Part shown: one piece after another, positions 32,260 through 43,423 of the stretch | Numbering within the stretch: the stretch's first letter is position 1 | How the letters are laid out: the number at the start of each line of letters is the position of its first letter | Source: Cryptomeria japonica | Taxonomy: Eukaryota; Streptophyta; Pinopsida; Cupressales; Cupressaceae | Length of the DNA stretch: 64,000 bases | Direction: 5' to 3' | Assembly (NCBI RefSeq): GCF_030272615.1 | Contig: NC_081409.1 | Location: 530,384,291-530,448,290 of the forward strand | Made by a program: the position numbers and the translations under genes | Notes under the pieces: generated by a model | Database searches by the model: none | What the model saw: only the letters and a program-made list of their open reading frames with translations | What the model was told of the DNA's origin: nothing

Positions 32260-33150
32260 ATGTCTACGATTAGCACTCACACTACATCTATTGGTGACAA
32301 TAGTCCTTTCAGATGTTTTAGTGGAGATGGTGATGGATTTGGCCCACCTCCACCTCCTCTACCTAGCAATCCAATCTTGAACATCATCTTGCAAATTATG
32401 GGGCAGTTACAGTTGCAACTCACAAACCTGGCTTTCACCTCTAGTCAATCATTGATGTTTGCATATTATAGGAAGAGTCCCCTTGATATCACCATCTTGA
32501 AAAATCTTCTTTCTATCATATCCGAGTCATTAAAATTCAATAGGTTTAATGGTGATGGGGACCCTAATGTGCACATTGATTCTTTCATGAGCATGTGCAG
32601 TGATTATCATAGTCTGGACTTTGTGTTGCTTAAACTATTCTCATGGTTTCTTTAAGGAACCTCATTAGAGTGGTATAGATTATTACCAGATCATTCTATT
32701 CATACCTTTGATCAACTCATGGACCTTTTTCTCAAACAAATTTAGGCCAACATTGGCAACAAGGTCACCATCACTGGCCTTGTTCATTGCAAGCAGAAAC
32801 CCAATAAGAAGATCACAAATTTAATCTTGAGGTATCAGTCAATCTCCACTAGAATCCCCTTTGTCTTACCAGATAGCAATTTACATAGGATGTTTATTGG
32901 CAATATGCAGCCAACATTGAGGGAGAAGTTATCTCTCAATTGATATCAAAAATTTTCTAATATGTGTTCTACACTTACGGACTACTAGCACACCATGTCG
33001 CAGTTCAGAGATTCTACTTTGAACCCTTGTGGTGGGTCCTTTTGTAGGCACGTCCATAGAAGGGTATAGGAAGAATAAGGCAATAGCTAATTTTGTGGTT
33101 GTTCTTCTAATAGCTATCACACAAGGATCACAACAAAATAGGGTATTCAT
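32260..33150 (+). pseudogene. Element M gag (Tat/Athila-like)
   Basis: The open stretch 32260-32655 has a proline-rich segment and then FNRFNGDGDPNVHIDSFM, the start of the gypsy gag core. After a stop the frame continues with GTSLEWYRLLPDHSIHTFDQL, the typical second half, and ends in decayed capsid sequence near 33000. It belongs to the same lineage as L gag but is a different copy. Multiple stops are present. Confidence 0.7.
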
Positions 33151-33229
33151 GAAATTGAATGACTCTTATTTGAGCATAATGTAATGATTGTTGAAAGACA
33201 ATCTAATCACCCTTCTTGAGATAAGACCA

Positions 33230-33900
33230 TTTTCTGATAGTAGACCTTATCCACGCTGGTATGATGGATCATTTTTTTTCATTATCATCATGTGCCTGGT
33301 CATGACACTGAGTGATGTTATTATCTTGAGCACATTGTCCAGGATCACATCAACAGTGGTGCAATCAAAGTTGATCCGCAAAAACATAATTCAAACAAGT
33401 TTGTTGACAAAACCATCTACTTGCAAATCTATACTAATCCCTTTCCCCCACATTCATCAAATTTCATCTCTGCATCGAATCCTTCATTGGATGATGGTCC
33501 ATTTGTGAACATGGTCACCATCACTCCTATTTTTATGCCACTTAGCCAAAAACAGAAGGTGGCCAACATGTCTTTCACCCCTTTGGATGCCATGTATTGC
33601 AGAGATCTTATTCCTTTATACATCCCTACTAACTTGAATGATCAAACTATCACAAGTGTGATGGTTAACCCATCTTGTAGAGTCAATGTAATTATCGAAG
33701 AGACTTTATTCATGAATGGTTGGCATAGTCTTATGTATGATGAATATCAAGTGACCTCAAGGATGCATGATGGGTTCTCTATCTCTACATTGGGTAGCAT
33801 CACCTTGATAGTCCTCGTAGGACCCAAGGTGGCATTTTCTACATTTGTGATCATTCCTAAATTGGACCTATTTCGAGCTAAAATAGGTATTCCCTAGTTA
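33230..33900 (+). pseudogene. Element M zinc knuckle and protease
   Basis: A decayed knuckle reads HYHHVPGHDTE, stop, CYYLEH at about 33278-33340. A 158-codon open stretch (33421-33897) then covers the protease. Its active-site strand reads SVMVNPSCRVNVI, so the catalytic Asp is Asn. Downstream, STLGSITLIVLVGPKVAFST matches the family's second half. It is not active. Confidence 0.65.
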
Positions 33901-34785
33901 ATCTCTATGGAGGTGGTCCCTTGAGTAATTCATAAATGTCTCAAGTTTCCCCACAAGGGTTCAATGTATGTCATCTAGGATACTAGATACCAACCCTTGG
34001 TAGCCCATGGGGACTTTTTGCTAGATCATTTTTGTCCTTCTCTAGTGGGGCCCATGCTTCCTCATGGTGATTTGATGTATTGTATGTATTATCAGTATAA
34101 GATGGGGGATTTGGCTCCTAAATCAGCTCAACCTATCTTTTTGTTGCCTCTTCCTGCATCGACTGTTGCTCTGACTATTCCATTTTTGGAGTGGGTGGTG
34201 CCTCATGTCTCCTCATCATTGGGGGTTGAGGCTAATCCTATTCCTCCAAATAGACCTTCGTGTCTACCCAAGAATGCATAGCCTCTAGTGGTGTCTTTTG
34301 TTCCCATGACTATGCTTAGTGCAGACAAGGGAAAGGCACCTATGCTATCAAAGTTTATGACTCGTCCTCCCTTCGACCTCCTGATTATGGATGATATTCC
34401 TTAGCCCTCTTTATATGAGAAAAGAAAGTGATCCTCTTGTGTTTGTTAGTCACCACTTGCTCCTACTTCACAGCTTGTTTCGACACCCTTTGTCCCTCTG
34501 ACCACTCCTCAAGCGAAGCAACATAGGGTGCTTGTTGTTGTGAGTGTAGTGCCAATTTCAGATGCACCTCTTATTTTATTGGTTGGGTCTTCTCCTATCT
34601 TTGACGTAGCTCTAGAGGCCTCTCCCATGGAGCATGGTGCTCCTAAATCCTCTTAGGCTTTAGCACGTGGCTCTCATCTCCATCATAATCAGTTTGCACA
34701 TGAGAGTAAATGCTTTTGATGGGCCAAGGATCATGAATGTGAGGTTGATTTGCATTCTGTTGGTGCATCTTCATCACCCAATACT
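33901..34785 (+). pseudogene. Element M interior after protease
   Basis: Continues in frame pieces rich in Pro and Ser (e.g. 33997-34281, HGDFLLDHFCPSLVGPML). No RT is reached before element I begins at 34786. I cannot assign a domain; in this lineage a linker commonly precedes RT. Confidence 0.4.
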
Positions 34786-36109
34786 TGTTGGAAATAAGGC
34801 AACAAACTAAGAGGGGGGTTGAATCAGTTTGCTTTCAAACTCTACACAAATTAACTTAAATTCAGACTTAATAATTAGCAATGAAAGAACAAATCAAGAC
34901 CACATCAATAGTGCACATAACACAAAGACATTTTATGTGGAAAACTTGATTAAGGGAAAAACCACAGTGGGAACCTACCCACAATGAGATAATACCCCAT
35001 TAGGAGTAAATGAAATATTAAAATGGGAAATGCACATGCATTCAAGTACATTGCCTAGAGCTCACTACTTAAATCACAAACAATAAGGGCTACAACCAGG
35101 AGGAAGACTCACTATCTTACAAAAACATTTGGATTACATCAAGAGGATCATGAACTAATAAAATAGCATCTCCTCATGCCTCGTTAGAGTTTTGATTAAG
35201 CACAAAACACACAATTTTCTCATTCACACTTCTTCGTACCACTTCACTGCTTCTGAAAGACCAAAGAATTATTCGCATAGGTAGATACATGTCTCACATG
35301 ATTATTACATATATTTATATAAATCATCAACCTATATTTCAAGGTCGACTCAACACTCAATACAAATTACAAAGCATATAACCTCACATGCTACAATAAC
35401 ACATGCAAACCAAAACAATGTTGGCTAAGACATAGTCTGGACCTAAACCAACACTGCAAACAAGAAACACCTCCAAGAATTACGCCTCGAACATCCACAA
35501 CATGCTGCAATCATCATGAATATCACTTAACATGAAGAACACCATCAGATAAGAAAATGATCAATGCAGACCATCAACATAGATAGAAAGTGATCTAGAA
35601 ACATCCACAAGCATCATAAATTACCACAACAACAACCACAACATCACCACTTACTAGAATCTTCATACACATTACATCGAACCTCAAGAGCACACATAGA
35701 ATTGACTGATAAAATGAAAGATTCACTTGCATACCTCCAAATCACAAACCATCTGAATTGAGGATACAAATGAATGTCCCAAACACTCTTCCAAATCCTC
35801 AAACAAGGATATTGAAATTCTAGAGCAATGCAGAGCAAAAACCAGAACACTGAACATCACAAACAACTAAACAATGAACCATAGTACCAGACCTTATAAA
35901 TTGATCAAATCATCATGTGAACCACTAAAAATTTAGCTAAATCAACTATAGATACTTATCTCAAAACCCATTAAATCACAATAGCTCATCTATAACATAC
36001 TAACCAACCCAGCTCATTTAATCTGACTGCAATATTGAAATACACAGAAGAATATGTTGACATCAATGACAACACATCATTCTAGAAAATTTCTCAATGA
36101 TATCCAACA
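34786..36109 (-). mobile_element. Element I 3' LTR
   Basis: 1324 bp with plus-strand ends TGTTGGAAATAAGG and ATATCCAACA, an inverted terminal TGTTGG/CCAACA. It is homologous to the H, S1, S2 and S3 LTRs, especially at both ends. Confidence 0.88.
34803..34831 (-). promoter_or_regulatory. U5-end hairpin with C-run loop (I)
   Basis: Arms CAAACTAA (34803-34810) and TCAGTTTG (34824-34831) pair at seven of eight positions around the 13-nt loop GAGGGGGGTTGAA, 17 nt from the LTR end. Confidence 0.72.
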
Positions 36110-36122
36110 ATCTTCCCCTTTG
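36110..36122 (-). other. Element I polypurine tract
   Basis: The minus strand reads CCAAAGGGGAAGAT directly before the LTR start TGTTGGATATC. Confidence 0.8.
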
Positions 36123-36419
36123 GCATTGATGAAAATATATGAATGTTTAAAACAATAAATGCAAAGAAAGAAAACAACAACCAACAATCTCCCCATAACT
36201 CTCAATAATCTCCCCCTGAGATCAGCATGGGATATAGCAATTTTTTCACATGATTCTCTCCCCCTTTGACATTAATGCAAAAGGCACATATAGCACAAAT
36301 CTTGATTCTCTCTCTCTTAAGCCAAACTCTCTCAGCCCAAAACAAATCTAAACACATGAAACACTATACTGACTACTCCCCCTGAGTAGCAGCCTCACCC
36401 ATCAATCTAGATCACAAGA

Positions 36420-36900
36420 TATCTCTATGAAGTTCATCGAACTAATGTAAATCAATGCATCTTAGTTCTCATCAGAAGGGGCAATCACCCCTAGCTTCTC
36501 TCTGAGATACTCAAATGTATCTCTAGGAAAAGGCTTTGTGAAGATATCTATAATTTATTCTTTTGTAGATACATACTCCAATCTGACTTCCTTTTCATTC
36601 ACTCTCTCTCAAGAAATGAAACTTGATTGATATATGCTTGGTCTTTGAATGCAACACTGGATTCAATAGCACTTGGATTATCATAGTATATAGCAATAGA
36701 CTTGTCAAAAATAACTCTAATATCCTTCAACATCTGCTTCATCCACATCACCTAAGTACAATTGCTAGCAGCAACAATGTATTCAACTTCTATAGTAGAC
36801 AAGGAGATAGCATTCTACTTCTTACTCATCCATGAAACCAACTTCTTAACCAAGAAAATACATCACCACTAGTAATTTTTATGTCATCAACATCACCTGC
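36420..36900 (-). pseudogene. Element I RNase H
   Basis: Copia RNase H remnants on the minus strand: AISLSTIEVEYIVAASNC (catalytic Glu block, about 36757-36815), a decayed KDQAYINQVSFLRERV block, and the C-terminal IFTKPFPRDTFEYLREKLG near 36480-36545. Several stops and one frame change are present. Annotated mainly from motif order relative to RT and LTR. Confidence 0.78.
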
Positions 36901-36964
36901 CCAATCAACATCAGTATAAGAACTCAAAGTAAAGTTATCATCTCTAGGATACCACAAACCAAAA

Positions 36965-38047
36965 TCAACTATCCCTTTCAAATATCTGAAAAATTCTCTT
37001 CACAACAACAACATGAGATTCCTTAGGATCAGCTTGAAATCTAGTGACAAGACACATAACATTCATTATATCTGGTCTAGTCTGAGTCAAATTCAATAAT
37101 CCACCAATAATAGACCTATAACTAGTCGGATCTGCTTTTGAAGAATCATCATCCTTTGTCAACTTACATCTGGTCACCATAGGAGTACCAACTGGCTTTG
37201 AATCATCTAAACCAAACTTGTTCAATAATTCCTTCACATACTTATATTGAGATATAAAAATACTTTTATCCAATTGAGTGATTTGAAATCCCAAAAATAA
37301 TTTCATCTCACCAACCATAAACATCTCAAACTCATTTTGCATATCATCAACAAACTCCTTGCACATACAGTCATTTCCACCAAAATAAATATCATCAACA
37401 AATACCTCATCATTCAAGGTGTTATCATTATCAATCTTGAAGTACAAATTACTGTCAATAGTACCTTTATTGAATTCAAGCTTCATCAAATACTTATCCA
37501 ATTTGGCATACCAAGCTCTTGGGGCTTGCTTCAATCCATACAGTGTTTTCTTCAACTTGCAAACCATATCTTTCTAATTTGTCAACTGAAATCCATCTAG
37601 TTGCTCAATGTAAACTTGTTCTTCCAACTCACCATTAAGAAAGGTTGACTTGACATCCATCTAATACACTTATAAATCTTTGTAAGCAACATAAGCAAGA
37701 AATAAAACATAAGCAAGAAATAATCTAATAGCTTCAATTCTAGCTACCAGAGAAGAAATCTCCTCAAAATCAATTCCTTCCATCTGAGAATAACCCTTAC
37801 ACACATCTTTCTTTATTCCTAACAACTTCCCCTTTTTCATCTAACTTATTCAGAACACCCATTTATTTCTAATTACATTTTTATCCTTAGGTTTGGGAAC
37901 AAGAATCCATGTATTGTTCTTTTCAATTTGTTTCAATTCTTCTTCCATTTCTTTAACCCAATTTTCATATTTACAAGCTTCATCAACATTCTTAGGTTCA
38001 ATCTTAGAAATCAAGAAATACTCTTCAACAATTCTTCTCCTAGTCAT
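36965..38047 (-). pseudogene. Element I copia reverse transcriptase
   Basis: Opens with the typical NVDEACKYENWVKEMEEELK and NTWILVPKPKDKNVI (38047-37850). A stop-rich part contains MDVKSTFLNGELEEQVYIEQ. Then comes a 200-codon open stretch (37567-36965) with LKKTLYGLKQAPRAWYAKLD, the catalytic box FVDDIYFGG (usual YVDD), and the YRSIIGGLLNLTQTRPDI block. The catalytic Asp pair is intact, but stops upstream make it non-functional. Confidence 0.88.
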
Positions 38048-38048
38048 C

Positions 38049-38984
38049 TAATGCAGGAGCACCAATCTAGTTCTTACTAGTTGGGCAGTTTTCGGTGGCA
38101 TTGCTTGAGAGAATGACATTTCTTCATGTTTGAGTGTTTAGCATTTTGGTTTTGGATTTAACTCCTTGATTTTGTTGTCTTTACTGTGTTCGAGTTTCAT
38201 AGCATTTGGATTTGTTTACAGTAAGACGTGAATTTTAGGATTGTCCCGATTGATGTGTTCTTACCGGTTAGTCTGGCAGTGTGTTGAGTGAAGATGATTT
38301 CAAGTTGCGGTTGATCTCTGTGACTTGAGGATCACTAGAGGTGTTACTTTGAGCCTTGGCTGGTATTCCCAAAGGTCTGCGCATCATTTTATGTTTTGGA
38401 TTTGTTCTTAAGTGATTGAGCCAACATGTTACCATTGCATGTTTCATAAACCGGCTGGTCTTTGTGCCGACTTGATTGAGTTGTAATTATTTGTTAATGG
38501 TATAAATGGAAGCTTGTGAATCATTTGAAGACAATGGAGAAGTTAGAAGATCAAAGACAAAGCTTTGAGATTGAGTGAAGATGTAAAACTAGTGAGATTC
38601 TAATCTGATATGACTGAGGTTGGAAGGCCGAGGTCCAAATTAGGGTAGAACCGATAGACTATTACCGCATGCCGACTTGATGTAACCGACAGACTATTAC
38701 CGCATGTTGACTTGATGTGTAGATGATCGGTGGATCTTGTAATTTTATTATAAGCATTAATTGTATCCTAGACTGCAATATAGCATGTGGCATGTGTAAT
38801 TCTTTAAATTATTATAAGATTCATTCATATTGTTTACTGGTTATATGTTTTGTGTTGTTACCGGTTGTTCTTTCTACTATTTCTAGCATCTTGTTACTGG
38901 TTACCAGTATGCTTTGCATGGTTTATGTGTTAAGCTACAAGGTTGGGCTATCCTTCATTGGATCTCCCTGCCTTGACTACGTCA
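38049..38984 (+). mobile_element. Element G first LTR (G1)
   Basis: 936 bp beginning TAATGCAGGAGC (a G-to-A change from TGATGCAGG) and ending GACTACGTCA before the PBS. It is similar along its length to G2. Confidence 0.82.
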
Positions 38985-38986
38985 AA

Positions 38987-38998
38987 TGGTATCAGAGC
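38987..38998 (+). other. Element G PBS after G1
   Basis: TGGTATCAGAGC, the perfect initiator-Met type, two nucleotides after the LTR. Confidence 0.85.
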
Positions 38999-39009
38999 TG
39001 GTTTCTGCA

Positions 39010-39832
39010 ATTCTGATTTGGCTCTACCACAAGACTTTATCTGGTTTGTCACCATCAGCTCTCTGTCGACTAGTTCCATCTGTGCATCAGACTCATCTGT
39101 CAAATCCTTCTGCAAGCTCATGTCACCCTCTAGTATAATCTCTACAACTGGTTCTATTAGATCTTTCTTCAAAACCTCCAGTATAACCTCTACAACTAGT
39201 TCCATCAATCCTTCTGGTATAGCCCCTATCATCGGTTTCTCAATAGTGCAACTTCTCTCAGGACTCAGTCTCTTCACCTCCTTCTCTTTCTCCTTCAAAT
39301 AAATCAATGTGAACTCATGCCCATAATGTTCAATAATAACTAGGTTTCTTCTATAGTCATAAATAGCCTCTCTATCAGACTTCCAAGGCTTCCCCAACAT
39401 GACATGACAAACACTCATTGACACAACATCACATAAAAATTCATCTCTGAAAGGCCCAATATTGAAACTCACCAAACACTACTCCTTTATCTCTATCTTC
39501 TGATCATCTTGTAACCAACTTACCTCATAAGGACAAGGATGATCAACCCTCTTCAATCCAAGCTTCTCAACCATCTCCTTAGACACTAAATTATCGGTAC
39601 TTCCACTATCTACAATGACCTTGCAACACTTACCACCTGATTTGCATACCATCCGGAAAAGACTCTTCCTTTGAGTAGATTAGGTATCATTTATTCTGAA
39701 CATAAGGGATTCTCCTTGCTCTAGTGCACAGTCAGATTTGGTACCATTTGGTTCTTTACTTTCCACACAACTTCTTTCCATTCCTTGCTTGCATTCATAG
39801 GATCTATGTCTAGTTTCTCCACACTTGAAACA
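39010..39832 (-). pseudogene. Element G zinc knuckle and protease, inverted
   Basis: The minus strand carries a CCHC knuckle CFKCGETRHRSYEC (39787-39832), an acidic linker, and a protease active site VIVDSGSTDN near 39600-39620 with a few stops. From 39475 to 38948 an uninterrupted frame runs through the protease block SMSVCHVMLGKPWKSDREAI and a Glu/Leu-rich tail, and on across the PBS into LTR G1. The frame crossing the LTR border shows that this segment is in antisense to the LTRs. No RT follows. Confidence 0.8.
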
Positions 39833-39917
39833 TTTGCCAAGAAATTCTCTACCGGTATTGTTGCTACCCTTCCTTGGTTTCTTCTGTTTTGGTTCTTTAC
39901 TCCACTGAGGTTTTGAC

Positions 39918-40686
39918 TATTGGAATTCCCAAAGATACTGAGAGGGGGGGTGAATTAGTATCTAATCGGTATAAGAATTTATTTGAATCATAACATGAAA
40001 AGCATATCAAAACTGTGTACCGATAAACAAAAAATAATGCAGTAAATAAGAGCAATAACCACAACATAAGAGACACACCATAACATAGTATTTTTAATGA
40101 GGAAACCTGGTGTGGGAAAAACTTCAGTGGGATTTGTGACCCACAATATTCGCTTACTGGCCAATAAGGGAATATTACTGTTTACAATAGGGGCCAAGTG
40201 CCTAGAGCTCACTGCTCAGTTACAAAAGAAATATCACTGACTTACAAAAATGGATTATACAAATCCAATGTCTTGTACTGCTTTAGATCAGCATCTACTA
40301 TGCCAGATTCAGTACTAGTTTAAGCTTAGCAATATACATAAACCCTTATCCAATATCTGCCTTAAAATTCACACATTAGGTCTGCATTCAACTTTTCATC
40401 TATCATACACTAAATGATCTACAATGATCTCATACTTATATGAGTCATATTACAATCTGCCAAGTCATCTTACAAAAGAGTTTACAATTAAATACAAAAT
40501 ACATTTAAACAAAATTCATGTCGGCCATGGTGCCGGTGATCAATATTTTCAATGTCGGTGATCTATGTTCTAGTGTTGAGTCTGTCAGTGTCGGTGCTTA
40601 CTGGTATCATAGGATTGCAAGGTTGCCATCAATGACAATACCTTCAATCACATACAATTTCTCATTGGAGTGTGCATTTGCCAATA
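39918..40686 (-). mobile_element. Solo LTR S3 with TA...TA ends
   Basis: A 769-bp insertion in the inverted gag, with a perfect TSD TTGAC (39913-39917 and 40687-40691). The terminal hexamers are TATTGG and CCAATA, still perfectly inverted but with TA/TA in place of TG/CA. It is a member of the H/I/S1/S2 LTR family. Confidence 0.85.
39933..39963 (-). promoter_or_regulatory. U5-end hairpin with C-run loop (S3)
   Basis: Arms AGATACTGA (39933-39941) and TTAGTATCT (39955-39963) pair at eight of nine positions around GAGGGGGGGTGAA, 15 nt from the LTR end. Confidence 0.75.
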
Positions 40687-40691
40687 TTGAC

Positions 40692-41679
40692 TCCTATTCT
40701 TCAACCGGTTTCTTTATACTATCATTCATCTTGAATTTCTCCTTTCCCTTATTTGGTTGTCTTCTTCTCACCTTCTCCTCAGCCTTCAAAGCATACTGCT
40801 AAGCTTCTTCAACTATTGAAACCTTCAACATAGTCATATCATCTTGAATGTTAAAAGAAAGTTCATTGATGTACCTCACCACCTTTTCTCTATCCATCTC
40901 TCTATGTTTAGATATGATTACCACCTTGTAAAATTCCTCAATATATTCCTTCACAGCCATGTTTCTCTATTTTAGGTTCTGTAATTTCTTGAACAACTCT
41001 AGTTCATAGTATCCCGATATGAACTTGGCCTTCAACCTTGCAACCATTTGTCTCCACTGGGTGATCTTCAATTCACCATTCTCCACTCTGTCTTTCTGCA
41101 ACTCTTTCCACCACAAGGCAACATTCCCTTTCAACTTGGTCTGTGCCAACGGACTCTCTATGGGTCCTTGATATTCTCAAACTCAAAGTAATCCTCCAAC
41201 TCTTTGATCCAATCAATCAGATCCTCCAAGTTCAGCGTTGCAAAAAAGTTAGAAACCTCAAATTTATGCACTTTACTTGCTTGCACCATTGCTCTTAGGA
41301 ATCTTTCCTCTCTCTCATCTTTTGGTCCTTTACCTTCCTCAAGCTCTTCACTAGCTTCCTCATAGTCATCCTCAAAGTTAGGGTTTCTTCACAAACTAGC
41401 CAAAGCATTTTGTATTTCATTCCTCACTTCATTCTTGAAGTCTTCCATCATTTGTTCTACCCTCCAAGGGTTTGTTCTCCTCGGTGGCATCTCTTCTTCC
41501 ACTGTAGTGAACTTCCTCAACTCAATGATTTGACTACCGATTTCAATTACCTCCCCTTGGAGATCTATTGAATAAACATGTAGCCTGCCTCCAATTAGTG
41601 ATCTGTCCACTTCAAGGAATGCCTCAATGCTTGCAAATGGTTCTTCCACCAGCCGGTCCATAACCAACTCTGATACCAA
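40692..41679 (-). pseudogene. Element G gag, inverted
   Basis: Minus-strand gag. The N-terminal stretch 41679-41389 includes MPPRRTNPWRVEQMMEDF. The capsid core follows with TKLKGNVALWWKELQKDR (41149-40967), and a KVRRRQPNKGKEKF linker continues to S3 and then to the zinc knuckle. There are stops and at least one frame change between the parts. The core matches that of copies A and B only loosely. Confidence 0.75.
41666..41679 (-). other. PBS of the inverted segment
   Basis: The minus strand reads TTGGTATCAGAGTT, placed just before inverted gag as in a normal element, and preceded by only the last few bases of an LTR end (TTGTCA). Confidence 0.7.
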
Positions 41680-41689
41680 TTGACAATTT

Positions 41690-41917
41690 GTGGATCTTGT
41701 AATTGCATTGTAAGCATTAATTGTATCCTGGACTGTGATCTAGCATGTGGCATGTGTAATTCCTCAAACTCTTATAAGATTCATTCATATATACCGGTTG
41801 TTCTATCTACTATTTATGGAATCTTGTTACTAGTTACTGGTACTCTTTGCATGGTTTATGTGTTAAAATGCAAGGTTGGGTTGTCCTTCATTGGATCTCC
41901 CTACCTTGAGTGTGTCA
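41690..41917 (+). mobile_element. Partial G LTR
   Basis: The last about 230 bp of a G-type LTR on the plus strand (GATCTTGTAATTGCATTG to GAGTGTGTCA), followed by a one-mismatch PBS (TGGTATGAGAGC at 41920-41931). It abuts the PBS of the inverted segment head to head. Confidence 0.78.
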
Positions 41918-41931
41918 AATGGTATGAGAGC

Positions 41932-42278
41932 TGGTTCGTGAAACTATTGTTGGACAGAGTGTTGTTTGTGCACCAGTTGGTTGGAGAGAAGATTGAGACA
42001 ACTTGTGGACTTGTTCATATCACCAAACATGAGGTAGAGCAAGGTTTGTAGGTAGACCACCAATCCTAGAGCTTTAGCTAGAGGCAGATAGTGGGTTGAG
42101 ACTTGAACAAATCATCGATTGAGGCAGGCTGCAGTTTGGACTGGTAGATCATCATGGATAGGCAACCAGAAGCTATGGTTAGATCATCGAATCCCCTGAG
42201 GCAGTTGCAAGTACCTACTGATCGATTGTCAAACCTGATCAAGTGATGGGACTCACTTTTCAATTAACCCCAAGAGTC
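41932..42278 (+). other. Element G 3'-end noncoding sequence
   Basis: Contains GATGGGACTCACTTTTCAATTAACC just before LTR G2, comparable to GAGGGACTCACTTTTTCAAC before the copy B 3' LTR. It is therefore the 3' end of a gypsy interior including the PPT area. No ORF. Confidence 0.55.
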
Positions 42279-43178
42279 TGATGCAGGAGCACCGGTATAG
42301 TTCTTACCAGTTGGGCAGTTTTCAGTTGCATTTCTTAAGATCATGGCATTTCTTCATGTTTGAGTGTTTAGCATTGTGGTTTTGGATTTAACTCCTTGAA
42401 TTTTTTTTCTTTACCATGTTAGAGTTTCATAGCATTTGGCTTTGGTTCTGGTAAGATGTGGATTCTGGTATTGTCCCATTTCATGTGTTCTTACCGGTTA
42501 ATCTGGTAGTGTGTTGAGCGAAGATGATTTTGGGTTACGGTTGATAACGTGACTTGTGGATCATTTGAGGTGTTTCTTTGGGCCTTTGTTGTTATTCTTG
42601 GAGGTTTGCGCATTGTTTTATGTTTTGGATTTGTTCTTAAGTGATTGAGTTGACATGTTACCGTTGCACGTTTCATAAATCAATTTGTCTTTCGACCGAC
42701 TTGATTGAGTTGTAATTACTTTTTGATGGTATAAATGGAAACTTGTGAATCATTTGAAGACAACGAAGAAGTTAGAAGATCGAAGATAGAGCTTTGAGAT
42801 TGAGCGAAGATGTAGAACCGGCAAGATTATGATCTGGTAGGACTAAGACCAGAAGGCCGAGGTCTGGATTAGGATAGAACTGACAAACTATTATCGAAGG
42901 CCGACTTGATGTGTAGATGATCTATGGATCTTGTAATTGCATTGTAAGAATTAATTGCATCCTAGACTGTGATCCAACATGTGGCATGTGTAATTCTTCA
43001 AACTGTTATAAGATTCATTCATATTGTTTACTAGTTATATGTTCTGTGTTGTTACCGCTTGTTATTTCTACTATTTTTGGCATCTTGTTACAAGTTACCG
43101 ATATGCTTTGCATGGTTTATGCATTAAGATGAAAGGTTGGGTTGTCCTTCATTGGATCTCACTGCCTTGACTGTGTCA
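42279..43178 (+). mobile_element. Element G second LTR (G2)
   Basis: 900 bp with canonical start TGATGCAGGAGC and end CTGTGTCA, followed by a PBS at 43181-43192. Confidence 0.85.
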
Positions 43179-43192
43179 ATTGGTATCAGAGC

Positions 43193-43423
43193 TAGTTTCT
43201 ATAATTCTGATTTGGTTCTACCATAAGACTTTATCCGGTTTGTCACCATCAGCACTTTGTCGATCCTTTCCATCTATCCATCAGACTCATCTGTCAGATC
43301 CTTCTGCAAGCTCATGTCACCCTCTAGTATAATCTCTGTAACTGGTTCTATTAGATCTTTCTTCAAAACCTTTGGTATAACCTCTGCAACCAGTTCCATC
43401 AGTCCTTCCGGTATAGCCCCTAT
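43193..43423 (-). pseudogene. Second copy of inverted protease-tail segment
   Basis: Repeats 39001-39225 (about nine tenths identical by eye), in the same position and orientation relative to its LTR. It encodes the same tail (minus frame DMSLQKDLTDESD) and is cut at 43424 by element F. Confidence 0.75.

Larger units (their letters stand above)
34786..38048 (-). mobile_element. Element I: Ty1/copia 3' half
   Basis: Minus strand. The 3' LTR is at 34786-36109 with a PPT at 36110-36122, preceded by RNase H and RT. The element is cut at 38048 by element G, so integrase, gag and the 5' LTR are missing from the window. The lineage is Tork/SIRE-like judging from the PPT context (CATCAATGCCAAAGGGGAAG, minus sense). 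It sits in gypsy M; ATACT at 34781-34785 would be its TSD. Confidence 0.85.
38049..43423 (+). mobile_element. Element G: rearranged gypsy with inverted interior
   Basis: LTRs at 38049-38984 and 42279-43178, both on the plus strand and each followed by an initiator-Met PBS. The interior between them is a gypsy gag-zinc knuckle-protease segment on the minus strand (41679 down to 39010), then a partial LTR (41690-41917), a second PBS-like site and 3'-end noncoding sequence. After the second LTR, 43193-43423 repeats the beginning of the same inverted segment. The LTR start TGATGCAGGAGC relates it to copies A and B. It interrupts element I at 38048. Confidence 0.75.

Noticed and set aside
36623-36835. 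Plus-strand ORFs over element I RNase H
   Set aside because: Shadow of the minus-strand copia pol, which carries clear motifs.
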